Part shown: in pieces, positions 1 through 8,628 of the stretch | How positions within the stretch are numbered: position 1 is the first letter of the stretch | How the letters are laid out: the number at the start of each line of letters is the position of its first letter | Assembly: GCF_023555495.1 (NCBI RefSeq) | Contig: NZ_JALCZO010000006.1 | Location: forward strand, 124,001-188,000 | DNA length: 64,000 nt | DNA from: Polaribacter sp. Z022 | GTDB taxonomy: Bacteria > Bacteroidota > Bacteroidia > Flavobacteriales > Flavobacteriaceae | Reading direction: 5' to 3' | Position numbers and translations under genes: made by a program | Notes under the pieces: generated by a model | Seen by the model: the letters and a program-made list of their open reading frames with translations, nothing else | What the model was told of the DNA's origin: nothing | Database searches by the model: none

Positions 1-712
1 TGTTTATCTCATCTCCACCTTTTGGACCATGCTCATGAGACCAAATTTCATTTGTAAAAGGGTTAATTTCCATTCCCTGTGGGTTTCTATGCCCATAACT
101 ATAAATTGCTTTTTTTGCATTCTTAGATTTTACAAAAGGATTATCTTTTGGTATGGAACCATCGTCATTCAACCTATAGATTTTACCTCCATCTTTAGTA
201 ATATCTTGAGGGTTTTCATCTCTATTACCTCTATCACCTACACTAAAATATACATGGTTTTCAGTATCAAAAGCAATTCTAGAACCAAAATGATAACTTT
301 TTGATGTATTAGGGATTGCTTTGTATAAAACTTCTTGATTAATTAATTGAGATCCCTTTAAACGAGCTCTCATTAAAGTAGTGTTTCCTCCTCTACCTTT
401 TCCTTTTGATGAAGAATAAGTCATATAAATCCATCCATTTTTCTTATAATTTGGATGCAATTCAATATCTAAAAACCCACCTTGACCTCTTAAATATATT
501 TCTGGTACTTCAGAAATTTCTATTTTTTTCCCATTTTTAAAGTGTATTAATTTTCCTTCTTTCTCAGTAATTAAAATTGAATTATCAGGTAAAAAAGTAA
601 AACCCCAAGGATTATTAAGATTTGGTACAATTAATTCGTATTCACTTTTTTGAGAAAATGCAGAAAAAGACATTAAAACAACTAGAAATATTGAAGGAAA
701 ATAGTGTTTCAT
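1..712 (-). CDS. PQQ-dependent sugar (aldose/sorbosone-type) dehydrogenase, N-terminal part, cut by window edge
   Basis: Reading the minus strand from the ATG at 712-710 gives about 237 residues that run off the left edge without a stop. The start is a Sec signal peptide (residues 1-20, ending SFSAFS). Then come motifs of the glucose/sorbosone dehydrogenase beta-propeller (Asd/YliI type): NPWGFTFLPD near residue 33, GGFLDIELHPNY near 80, GDRGNRDENPQD, GGKIYRLNDDGSIPKDNPF and YSYGHRNPQGM. The family oxidises aldose sugars in the periplasm with PQQ. The C-terminal part lies outside the window, so completeness cannot be judged. It is divergent from the tRNA-Pro gene and not part of the PUL operon, though a sugar oxidase next to a PUL is suggestive. 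Family assignment is firm; substrate is unknown. Confidence 0.88.
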   Translation of the reverse strand, partial: MKHYFPSIFLVVLMSFSAFSQKSEYELIVPNLNNPWGFTFLPDNSILITEKEGKLIHFKNGKKIEISEVPEIYLRGQGGFLDIELHPNYKKNGWIYMTYSSSKGKGRGGNTTLMRARLKGSQLINQEVLYKAIPNTSKSYHFGSRIAFDTENHVYFSVGDRGNRDENPQDITKDGGKIYRLNDDGSIPKDNPFVKSKNAKKAIYSYGHRNPQGMEINPFTNEIWSHEHGPKGGDEIN

Positions 713-762
713 TTTTAAAATAATTTAATTAAAAAAACTAATACAATATATAAATATTATTC

Positions 763-770
763 TATATTTG
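763..770 (+). promoter_or_regulatory. Candidate -7 promoter element for tRNA-Pro
   Basis: TATATTTG matches the Bacteroidota -7 consensus TAnnTTTG and lies 25 bases before the mature tRNA 5' end, the spacing expected for a short 5' leader. No clear -33 TTG is visible at the usual distance. Confidence 0.55.
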
Positions 771-795
771 CAGTCCTAAAATTGATGACTAATTT

Positions 796-870
796 CGGGG
801 TGTAGCGTAGCCCGGTCATCGCGCCTCGTTTGGGACGAGGAGGTCGCAGGTTCGAATCCTGCCACCCCGA
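796..870 (+). tRNA. tRNA-Pro (anticodon TGG)
   Basis: The cloverleaf can be drawn by hand. Acceptor CGGGGTG (796-802) pairs with CACCCCG (863-869), with discriminator A870. The anticodon stem CCTCG/CGAGG encloses the loop TTTGGGA with anticodon TGG at 831-833. The T arm carries GGTTCGAATCC. CCA is not encoded. This isoacceptor reads CCN proline codons. Confidence 0.97.
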
Positions 871-881
871 CTAAATAAAAA

Positions 882-920
882 AACCTTGTAAATTTAAAAT
901 TTACAAGGTTTTGTCTTTTT
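882..920 (+). terminator. Rho-independent terminator after tRNA-Pro
   Basis: AACCTTGTAAAT and its complement ATTTACAAGGTT form a long perfect hairpin (882-910) followed by a T-rich tract. It separates the tRNA from the PUL regulator gene. Confidence 0.88.
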
Positions 921-1051
921 TAGACATTCTTTAACGTTGAATTTTTAATAAGAACTTAAAAATGAAATAATTTATTTTACAAAATTTTAAAAATTATAAA
1001 TTCTATTTAGTTATTCATAAAATTTTATTTAGTTTTAAAAAATAAATAATA

Positions 1052-2704
1052 ATGATGTCAAAAATACTTCTAACATTTCTACTTATTTTTATTATTTCTC
1101 CTTTAAGTTCTCAGAATAATCTTGATGATTTAATTTTACAACTTGAAGAAGAGATGTCTAAAAAAACAGCTTATCAAGAAGCTAAAGAACTACGCATAAA
1201 AAGTTTAAAAAGCCTTTTATCTGAGAAAGTTATATCTCCTGAAAACAAATATTTTATCACTAATAAACTTATAGCTGAATATGAATATTTTAGTTTTAAC
1301 TCTTCACTATTTTATATTGAAGAGAATTTAGCTTTGGCAAAAAAAATTGGTAATGATTTTTTTATTAAAGAATCTACTTTAAGACTCGCTAAACTTTTAG
1401 CTACTTCTGGTAGATATGACGAATCTATAAATTTATTAGAAGAAATAAATTCATCAAATTTATCTAAAGAATTGCTTAATGAGTATTTTAATATTTTTAA
1501 AAGATGTTACTCTGAACTAAGAACAATTTCAAGAGTAAAAAATATTACTGAAAAGTATAACAAACTCTATTTAACTTACAAAGATTCTCTTAACATTCAA
1601 ATAGCTAATCTTAATAAAAACTCAAAATTATATTTATCAACTAGTGAACAAAATTTTAGAGATGAAGGCAATACAATTGAAGCTTTAAAAGTAAACGCTA
1701 AAAGATTATCATTAGCTAAAATGGGTACTAGAGAATATGCTTTAGTAACTTTTAATAGATCTTACATGAGTGCTGAAGTTGATGGAAATAATTTAAATCA
1801 AAAGAAATTTCTAATTTTATCAGCTATTTCTGATATACAAGCATCTATAAAAGATAATGCTTCTTTGGCAAATTTAGCTGTAATCTTTTTTGGAGAAGGT
1901 AATGTAGATAGAGCTCATAAGTATATTAATTTTTCTTTTGAAGATGCAAAATTCTACAATTCAAAATTAAGGTTTTTAGACATATCTAATGTTTTACCAG
2001 TTATCTCAAAATCTTATGAGACAAAAAACCGTAAGCAAACTAACAAACTTAAAAAACAATTAATTTTTATTAGTTTATTATCACTAATATTAATGGTTGC
2101 TATATTTTTTATCATTAAACAAAATAAAAAAATTAACCAAGGGAAAGAATACTTAAAAACTGCCAATCTAAAGTTAAAAGATTTAAATGAAAAATTGAGT
2201 TTTACAAATAATGATTTAAAGCGATTGTATGAAGAACTTTCATCTGTAGATGCAATTAAAGAACAATATATAGGTACGTTCTTAAACTTGTATTCTGAAT
2301 ATATAGATAAACTAGATGTATACAGAAAAACCGTTAGCAAGTATATAATTACAAATAAAACAAAAGATCTACTTGAACTTAGTAAATCTAAAAAAATAAT
2401 TGAAAGTGAATTAAAGATATTCTATGAAAATTTTGACAAATCATTTTTACATATCTATCCAAACTTTATTGAAAATTTTAATGACCTTTTAAAAGAAGAA
2501 GAAAGAATTTTAGTAAAAGACGATGATTCTTTAACAGTAGAACTAAGAATTTTTGCTTTAATTAGGTTAGGAATTTCAAACAGTTCGAAAATTTCTAAAA
2601 TTTTAAGGTACTCTGTAAATACAATATATAACTATAGAGTTAAAGTTAGAAACATCGCTATTAATAGGGATGAGTTCGAAGAAATGGTTAAAAAAATTAA
2701 GTAG
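1052..2704 (+). CDS. Membrane-anchored TPR/HTH regulator, DUF6377-like (SusR analogue)
   Basis: A 550-residue protein with an N-terminal signal sequence (1-20) and a helical, TPR-like region (about 25-330). One transmembrane helix follows at about 337-354, then a charged coiled coil (about 360-400). The cytoplasmic C terminus ends in a LuxR-like helix-turn-helix (about 505-545, ISKILRYSVNTIYNYRVKVR). This layout is that of the DUF6377 family, which in Bacteroidota sits beside susC/susD pairs. By inference the periplasmic part senses an oligosaccharide and the HTH activates the PUL promoter. It lies 292 bases upstream of susC on the same strand. The start may be either of two tandem ATGs (1052 or 1055). 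There is no histidine kinase or response-regulator receiver domain, so this is not a hybrid two-component system. Confidence 0.8.
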   Translation: MMSKILLTFLLIFIISPLSSQNNLDDLILQLEEEMSKKTAYQEAKELRIKSLKSLLSEKVISPENKYFITNKLIAEYEYFSFNSSLFYIEENLALAKKIGNDFFIKESTLRLAKLLATSGRYDESINLLEEINSSNLSKELLNEYFNIFKRCYSELRTISRVKNITEKYNKLYLTYKDSLNIQIANLNKNSKLYLSTSEQNFRDEGNTIEALKVNAKRLSLAKMGTREYALVTFNRSYMSAEVDGNNLNQKKFLILSAISDIQASIKDNASLANLAVIFFGEGNVDRAHKYINFSFEDAKFYNSKLRFLDISNVLPVISKSYETKNRKQTNKLKKQLIFISLLSLILMVAIFFIIKQNKKINQGKEYLKTANLKLKDLNEKLSFTNNDLKRLYEELSSVDAIKEQYIGTFLNLYSEYIDKLDVYRKTVSKYIITNKTKDLLELSKSKKIIESELKIFYENFDKSFLHIYPNFIENFNDLLKEEERILVKDDDSLTVELRIFALIRLGISNSSKISKILRYSVNTIYNYRVKVRNIAINRDEFEEMVKKIK

Positions 2705-2858
2705 TTAATTCTTCTTTTTCACATAATTATATGTTATAAATTAACCTAAACATAACTTATATTAACTTTTTAACCTACCTAAACATTACAAATACACTAC
2801 TTTTTTAAATAAACAAAAAACACACAAACAACTAATAATGTGACTTTTACAACATTAT

Positions 2859-2939
2859 AAATAATTCAAAATCTACTTTAAAGATACTTTCTATTGTACT
2901 ATAGACAGCTCTTCGTTTAATTTGTCAAATAATTCAAAA
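2859..2939. repeat. 13-base direct repeat in susC upstream region
   Basis: AAATAATTCAAAA occurs at 2859-2871 and again at 2927-2939, a 68-base period. Sequence this AT-rich repeats easily by chance, so an operator role is only a guess. Confidence 0.4.
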
Positions 2940-2963
2940 AATCATTTAGAAATTATCTAAATA

Positions 2964-2971
2964 TAAATTTG
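2964..2971 (+). promoter_or_regulatory. Candidate -7 element of the PUL promoter
   Basis: TAAATTTG fits TAnnTTTG and lies 26 bases before the susC ATG. The expected -33 TTG is not found at 19-21 bases upstream, which would suit an activator-dependent promoter. Confidence 0.55.
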
Positions 2972-2996
2972 AAAAAAAACTAAATTAAACTTAAAC

Positions 2997-5900
2997 ATGA
3001 GAAAAGATTATTTAAACCTTAAACTATTTTTTATTTTATCTCTTATTACAACTTGGGTATCATTAGCACAAGAAATTACTATAAGAGGTAATGTTTTAGA
3101 CGAAACAGGTGGACCTGTTCCTGGTGTTAATATCATTATAAAAAACACCACTAAAGGAACATCTACAGATTTTGATGGAAAATTTACAATTACAGCTAAT
3201 AAAGGAGATATTTTATCTTTTAGCTATCTTGGTTATGCTTCTCAAAACGTATTAGTAGGTACAGAAACCAAATTAACAGTAACTTTAGTACCAGACAATC
3301 AATTAGATGAAATAGTAGTTGTTGGGTATGGTACACAGAAAAAAAGTGTAATTACTGGTGCAATCTCTGGTGTAAAACAAAGTGACCTTGAAGACTTACC
3401 AATAACAAGAGTTGAACAAACTTTACAAGGTAGAATCTCTGGTATTACAATTGCAGCAAATTCAGGACAACCAGGATCTTCATCTACAGTAAGAGTAAGA
3501 GGTATTACTACATTAGGTAACAATGAACCTCTTTGGGTTGTTGATGGAATTGTAGTTGATTCTGGAGGAATTGGTTTTTTAAATCAATCTGATATTGCTT
3601 CTGTAGAAGTATTAAAAGATGCTGCTTCTCAAGCAATTTATGGTGCTAGATCTGCTGCTGGTGTAATTTTAATTACCACTAAAAAAGGGAAATCTGGTAA
3701 AATTAGCGTAAATTATAATGGTTACACTGGTATTTCTTCAGCTGCTAGAAAATTAGACCTTTTAAACGCTAGCGAATATGCTACATTATTAAATGAAAAA
3801 TCTGTAGCAGGTGGTGGTAACATTCTATTTTCTAATCCTCAATCTTTAGGAGAAGGTACAGATTGGCAATCTGCTATTTTTAATAATAGCGCCAAAAGAA
3901 TTAGCCATGAAATTAGCTTTAATGGAGGTAATGATATCTCAAAGTTTTTTGTTTCATTTGGTTATCTTGATCAAGAAGGTATAGTAATGAGTGATATATC
4001 TAATTACACTAGAAAAAATATTCGTTTAAATTCTACCCATAAAATTTCTGAAAAATTAACTTTTGGACAATCATTAGGTTATTCAAATGAAAAAAATGTT
4101 GGTATTGGTAACACAAATAGTGAATTTGGAGGACCTTTATCATCTGCTATTAATTTAGACCCTATTACACCTTTAGTAGAAACAGACCCTATATTTGCAA
4201 ATCAAGCCCCATATACAAATAATGGAATTTGGAAAGATGCAAATGGAAATCCTTATGGAGTTTCAACGTTAGTTGCACAAGAAATGTCTAACCCTTTAGC
4301 TTATCAACAAACTCTTCTTGGTAATTATGGTTGGTCAGATAATATTGTTGGAAATGCTTATCTAGAATTTGAACCTATTGAAGGTTTAAAAGTTAAAAGT
4401 TCTGTTGGTACTAAATTAGCTTACTGGGGTTATGACAGTTACACACCAGTTTCTTATTTAAATGCAGCATCAATTACACCACAAAACAACATTTCTAGAG
4501 GTAGAAATAAAGGATTTGGTTGGAATTTAGAAAATACTATTTCTTATTCTAAAGAAATTAAAAATCATAATTTTAATGTATTATTAGGTCAAGGTGTTTA
4601 TGTAGATAATATTACTACTGGAGAAAATGTTACTTATTTTGGTATTCCTGTAGACAACTATAAAGATGCCTCATTTAATTTTAGTGTTCCTACAGACCAA
4701 ATAACTGCTTCTGCATTTACAGGAAATGAGCATAGAGTTACTTCATTATTCTCTAGATTAACGTATGATTTTGATGAAAAATATTTATTTACTGCCATTA
4801 TAAGAAGAGATGGTTCTTCTAGATTTGGTTCTAATAATAAATACGGATTTTTCCCTTCATTTTCTGCTGGTTGGGTGCCATCAAAAGAAAGTTTTTGGGT
4901 AGATAATGATATTGTAACTCAACTTAAGTTTAGAGGTGGTTTTGGTATTACCGGTAATGATAATATTGGAGATTTTCAATATTTATCTACAATTGGTGGT
5001 GGAAGAAATTACACAATTGGAACTTCTGGATCTGTAACAATAGGTAACAGTCCAAATGCACCTTCTAACCCAGATTTAAAATGGGAAGAAACAAGTCAAT
5101 TAAACATTGGGTTTGACGCAAGATTATTTGACAACATCTCTGTTGCTTTTGATTGGTACAAAAAAGAAACCACTGGTATCTTACAAAGTGTTGCAATACC
5201 TGGTTATGTTGGTGCTATTGGAAGTCCTACAGGAAATGTTGCAGATATGGAAAACAAAGGAATTGATTTAGAAATTGGATATAACAAAAAAATAAATGAC
5301 TTTAATTTTTCTATAAATGGTAATGTATCTTATTTAGAAAATGAAGTTACTTTTTTAGGAAATGGTGTAGACTTTTTATCTGGTGGAGCATCTATCCAAT
5401 CTAGTACTTACCCAATTACAAGAACTCAAGTTGGTCAAACTGTTAATTCTTTCTATGGATTTAAAACTAATGGAATATTCCAAAACCAAACAGAGATAGA
5501 TAATTATGTTAATTCTGCAGGAACTATAATTCAACCAAATGCACAACCTGGTGATTTTAAATGGGTAGACTTAAATGATGATGGTACTATAGATTCTGAT
5601 GACAGAGATTTTCTTGGAAGTTCAATTCCTAAATTTACCTATGGTTTTACATTTAATGCAGATTACAAGAATTTTGACCTTTTAATATTTGGTCAAGGAG
5701 CTGCAGGTAATAAGATTTTTCAAGGATTAAGAAGGTTAGATGTAGTTAATGCAAACTATCAAACATCTGCTCTAGGAAGATGGGTTGGTGAAGGTACATC
5801 AAACACTTTTCCAAGATTAACTACAAATGATAGTAACAACAACTTTTCTAATCCTTCAGATTTTTACTTAGAAGATGGAGATTATTTCAGAATAAAAACA

Positions 5901-6107
5901 CTTCAAGTTGGTTATACACTTCCTAATAACGTATTACAAAAATACGGTGTCAGTAAATTAAGAATTTATTTAACTGCCGAAAATTTATTCACTTTCACAA
6001 AATATAGTGGATATGACCCAGAAATTGGTGGTGGTATTTTTGGAATTGATCGTGGATATTATCCTCAAGCAAAAACAAATCAAATAGGTATTAATTTACA
6101 ATTTTAA
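2997..6107 (+). CDS. susC: SusC/RagA-family TonB-dependent outer-membrane transporter
   Basis: A 1036-residue protein with a signal peptide (1-24, ending SLA-Q) and a CarboxypepD_reg-like domain (about 26-110). A DEIVVVGYGTQKK TonB-box region (about 103-116), a plug domain (about 115-235) and a 22-strand barrel to the terminal GINLQF complete it. SusC proteins form the outer-membrane channel closed by the SusD lid and import oligosaccharides using TonB energy. Length is typical of the family. It is the first gene of the operon, followed 17 bases later by susD. Substrate is not readable from SusC itself; the downstream GH16/GH30/GH3 set points to a beta-1,3/1,6-glucan such as laminarin. Confidence 0.97.
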   Translation: MRKDYLNLKLFFILSLITTWVSLAQEITIRGNVLDETGGPVPGVNIIIKNTTKGTSTDFDGKFTITANKGDILSFSYLGYASQNVLVGTETKLTVTLVPDNQLDEIVVVGYGTQKKSVITGAISGVKQSDLEDLPITRVEQTLQGRISGITIAANSGQPGSSSTVRVRGITTLGNNEPLWVVDGIVVDSGGIGFLNQSDIASVEVLKDAASQAIYGARSAAGVILITTKKGKSGKISVNYNGYTGISSAARKLDLLNASEYATLLNEKSVAGGGNILFSNPQSLGEGTDWQSAIFNNSAKRISHEISFNGGNDISKFFVSFGYLDQEGIVMSDISNYTRKNIRLNSTHKISEKLTFGQSLGYSNEKNVGIGNTNSEFGGPLSSAINLDPITPLVETDPIFANQAPYTNNGIWKDANGNPYGVSTLVAQEMSNPLAYQQTLLGNYGWSDNIVGNAYLEFEPIEGLKVKSSVGTKLAYWGYDSYTPVSYLNAASITPQNNISRGRNKGFGWNLENTISYSKEIKNHNFNVLLGQGVYVDNITTGENVTYFGIPVDNYKDASFNFSVPTDQITASAFTGNEHRVTSLFSRLTYDFDEKYLFTAIIRRDGSSRFGSNNKYGFFPSFSAGWVPSKESFWVDNDIVTQLKFRGGFGITGNDNIGDFQYLSTIGGGRNYTIGTSGSVTIGNSPNAPSNPDLKWEETSQLNIGFDARLFDNISVAFDWYKKETTGILQSVAIPGYVGAIGSPTGNVADMENKGIDLEIGYNKKINDFNFSINGNVSYLENEVTFLGNGVDFLSGGASIQSSTYPITRTQVGQTVNSFYGFKTNGIFQNQTEIDNYVNSAGTIIQPNAQPGDFKWVDLNDDGTIDSDDRDFLGSSIPKFTYGFTFNADYKNFDLLIFGQGAAGNKIFQGLRRLDVVNANYQTSALGRWVGEGTSNTFPRLTTNDSNNNFSNPSDFYLEDGDYFRIKTLQVGYTLPNNVLQKYGVSKLRIYLTAENLFTFTKYSGYDPEIGGGIFGIDRGYYPQAKTNQIGINLQF

Positions 6108-6124
6108 CTAAAAAACTTATAAAG

Positions 6125-7633
6125 ATGAAATTAAAAAATATAAAGAATATAAATATTGGACTTCTTGTATTTATCTTCATGATATCTTGTAGTAAAGAAT
6201 ATTTAGAGGTAGATCCTAAAGGAACTGCTCTAGAAGAAAACTATTACACAAATGAAGCAGAAGCATATTCTGCACTAGTTTCTGTTTACGATGTAATTGG
6301 TAAACAATCTAGAGGTTTTGAAAATATGATTGCAATGTTAAACTCAGGTTCAGATGATCATTACACAGGTGGTGGTAGCTCTTCAGATGGATCTCAATTA
6401 CAAGCTTTTTCTAATTATACTATTAGTGAATCTAACATAGGTACTAGCTATTGGAATGATTTTTATCAAGGTATTTTTAGAGCAAACATCTTATTAACAA
6501 AATTACCAGACATTGATATGTCTACAACATCTAAAGCTAGATTTGAAGCAGAAGCTAAAGCATTAAGAGCTATTTATTATTTTGAATTAGTACGTTTATT
6601 TAAAAATATTCCTCTTATAACTGCTCCTTTAGCAACATCAGAAATTTATAATATAGAACAAGCAGATCCTAATGATGTTTACGCACAAATAGAAACAGAT
6701 TTATTAGATGCAATACCAAACATACCAATTTCTCTAGATATTGCTAATGAAGGTGGTAGATTAACTAAAGGGGCTGCAAAAGCAATTTTAGGTAAAGTAT
6801 ATTTATACCAAGGTAAAAACTCTGAAGCAGCTACTCAGTTTTCAGAAATTAATGGAACTCCAGGATCTACAAGTTCTTATGGATATAAATTGTTAGATAA
6901 TTATTCTGATTTATGGGTAATTAGTAACAAATACCATAGTGAATCAATTTTAGAAATTGCACATACAGATCAAAGTAATGCAGACTGGTGGTTCTGGGGA
7001 GGAAGTGCAGATGAAGGAAACAGCTTAAATGTTATGGTTGGCCCTAGAGGTTATATAAGAAACAATAATTCTGCACCAGATTATGCTGCAGGTTGGGGTT
7101 TTAATATTATTACTCAAGATTTACATGATGCTTTATTAGGAGACCCAAGGTTTGATGATACAATCGAAGACCTACAAGCTCTAAAAGATGCTGGTGATGT
7201 TTCTTTTGATGAAAGTTACCAACACACTGGTTACTATCTTAAAAAGTTTATGCCATTAACATCTGATGTTTCTAATGGTGGAGGTGCAAGTGTACTAAAC
7301 TACAAGCAACACACGTACATGATTCGTTTAGCAGATACATATTTAATGGAAGCAGAAGCATTAGGTGGTACTGGTGCACGTGCACAAGCATTATTAGATG
7401 CTGTAAGAGCTAGAGTTGGTTTAGCTTCTATACCTGTTTCTTTAGATGCAATTTTAAATGAAAGAAGATTAGAATTAGCAGGTGAAGGACACAGATGGTA
7501 TGATTTAGTAAGAACTGGTAAAGCTGCTACAGCATTAGCTAGTAAAGGATTTGTTGCAGGAAAAAATGAAATTCTTCCAATTCCTTTAGCTGAATTAGAA
7601 AACACTTTACTTGTTCAAAACCCAAATTATTAA
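6125..7633 (+). CDS. susD: SusD/RagB-family glycan-binding lipoprotein
   Basis: A 502-residue lipoprotein: the signal peptide ends in a lipobox with Cys22 (FIFMISC). It is followed by SYLEVDPKG-type N-terminal sequence (here KEYLEVDPKG), the SusD-like helical TPR region and the C-terminal RagB domain ending PIPLAELENTLLVQNPNY. NERRLELAGEGHRWYDLVR (about 445-465) is the typical SusD signature. It caps the SusC barrel on the cell surface and binds the incoming oligosaccharide. It is encoded 17 bases after susC and 19 before the next lipoprotein, so cotranscription is near certain. Confidence 0.97.
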   Translation: MKLKNIKNINIGLLVFIFMISCSKEYLEVDPKGTALEENYYTNEAEAYSALVSVYDVIGKQSRGFENMIAMLNSGSDDHYTGGGSSSDGSQLQAFSNYTISESNIGTSYWNDFYQGIFRANILLTKLPDIDMSTTSKARFEAEAKALRAIYYFELVRLFKNIPLITAPLATSEIYNIEQADPNDVYAQIETDLLDAIPNIPISLDIANEGGRLTKGAAKAILGKVYLYQGKNSEAATQFSEINGTPGSTSSYGYKLLDNYSDLWVISNKYHSESILEIAHTDQSNADWWFWGGSADEGNSLNVMVGPRGYIRNNNSAPDYAAGWGFNIITQDLHDALLGDPRFDDTIEDLQALKDAGDVSFDESYQHTGYYLKKFMPLTSDVSNGGGASVLNYKQHTYMIRLADTYLMEAEALGGTGARAQALLDAVRARVGLASIPVSLDAILNERRLELAGEGHRWYDLVRTGKAATALASKGFVAGKNEILPIPLAELENTLLVQNPNY

Positions 7634-7652
7634 TCTTTTAAATTAAATTATT

Positions 7653-8528
7653 ATGAACTTACATATAAAATTAAAATATATTATTAAGTATCTACCTTTA
7701 GTTTTAATAGGTTTGGTTTTTACATCTTGTCAACCAGATGAATTAGGTGAAGGTAATGGATTAATTGCAGACAACTTAGATGCAGATTTTACCATAAATG
7801 AAGTTTCTGACGCTAACAACACCTACTCTTTAAATGCCAATAATAGTTACATTTCATCTAGCTGGGACTTAGGAAAAGGTGCCGGATTTATATCTGGTGG
7901 TGATGCAGAAGAAGTATTTTTTCCTGATGCAGGAACTTATACAGTTCAACACAAAGTAACAGGAATTGGAGGTGCTTCTGCAGTTTCTTCACAAACCATT
8001 AATGTAGCTACTTCAGATCCTATTGCAGGAAACATTGTTAAAGGAGGAAAATTTGAAAATGCTAACGATCATAACGAATGGACAATTTTAAATATTAGTG
8101 CTTCTGGTGCAAATTGGACTTTTAATGATGGTAGCGCTACAATAGTTGCTGGTGGTTGGAACCAACAAGCTATTTACCAACCAATTGAAGTTATCGCTAA
8201 TAAAAAATACACAATCGACATGGTAGTTTCTGGTGATGGAAATAATGAAACTTGGTTTGAAGTTTTTGCAAGTACTACTGCTCCTACTCAAGGAAATGAT
8301 TATACAAGCAATGTTGTTATGGGATTAAACACTTGGGGTGGCTGTGGTACAGGATCTTTTAACGGAATACTTTCTTCTGTTGGATGTGTAGACAACTCTT
8401 ACTCAAACTCAAGAAGTAATGAAGTTACTTTTGATACTTCAGGAACAATATATTTAGTAATAAAATGTGGTGGAAACCAAACTTCTGGAATTACCATTTC
8501 TAATGTTGAAATGCGAGGAAGTAACTAG
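7653..8528 (+). CDS. PKD-domain surface glycan-binding lipoprotein (SGBP-like)
   Basis: A 291-residue lipoprotein (lipobox Cys26, LVFTSC). Residues about 40-120 form a PKD/Ig-like fold (WDLGKG, FPDAGTYTVQHKV). Residues about 125-291 form a jelly-roll carbohydrate-binding module of CBM4 or galactose-binding type (GGKFENANDHNEWTI, WNQQAIYQPIEVIANKKYTI, NVEMRGSN end). The position directly after susD is that of SusE/SGBP proteins, which hold polysaccharide at the cell surface; similar PKD-plus-CBM proteins occur in marine laminarin PULs. No catalytic motif is visible, so a binding role is preferred. The exact CBM family could not be assigned by eye. Confidence 0.82.
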   Translation: MNLHIKLKYIIKYLPLVLIGLVFTSCQPDELGEGNGLIADNLDADFTINEVSDANNTYSLNANNSYISSSWDLGKGAGFISGGDAEEVFFPDAGTYTVQHKVTGIGGASAVSSQTINVATSDPIAGNIVKGGKFENANDHNEWTILNISASGANWTFNDGSATIVAGGWNQQAIYQPIEVIANKKYTIDMVVSGDGNNETWFEVFASTTAPTQGNDYTSNVVMGLNTWGGCGTGSFNGILSSVGCVDNSYSNSRSNEVTFDTSGTIYLVIKCGGNQTSGITISNVEMRGSN

Positions 8529-8573
8529 TAAAAACTTAAGTGATTTTTTAATTATTTTGAATTGAGGTTATTT

Positions 8574-8600
8574 AGCCCATATTCTACTAGGATGTGGGCT
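8574..8600 (+). terminator. Stem-loop between SGBP and GH30 genes (attenuator or partial terminator)
   Basis: AGCCCA and TGGGCT pair around an 15-base loop in the only sizeable gap (100 bases) of the structural half of the operon. The following sequence has just three T residues, so termination would be weak. It may set the ratio of binding proteins to enzymes or protect the upstream mRNA 3' end. Confidence 0.5.
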
Positions 8601-8628
8601 TTATGAGTTATACACCAAAAAAATAAAA

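Larger units (their letters stand above)
2705..2996 (+). promoter_or_regulatory. PUL regulatory region upstream of susC
   Basis: This 292-base AT-rich spacer has no gene. It holds a -7-like element (2964-2971), a 13-base direct repeat (2859-2871 and 2927-2939) and two nearby CCTAAACAT sequences in the first third. It is the natural place for the binding site of the preceding HTH regulator. No terminator hairpin is obvious after the regulator gene. Confidence 0.5.

Noticed and set aside
29..304. Plus-strand open frame of 91 codons near the left edge
   Set aside because: It lies wholly antisense to the PQQ-type dehydrogenase, whose reading frame shows clear family motifs.
2705..2996. Riboswitch or structured leader upstream of susC
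   Set aside because: No extended inverted repeats or known aptamer core could be drawn; only direct repeats and a -7-like box were found.
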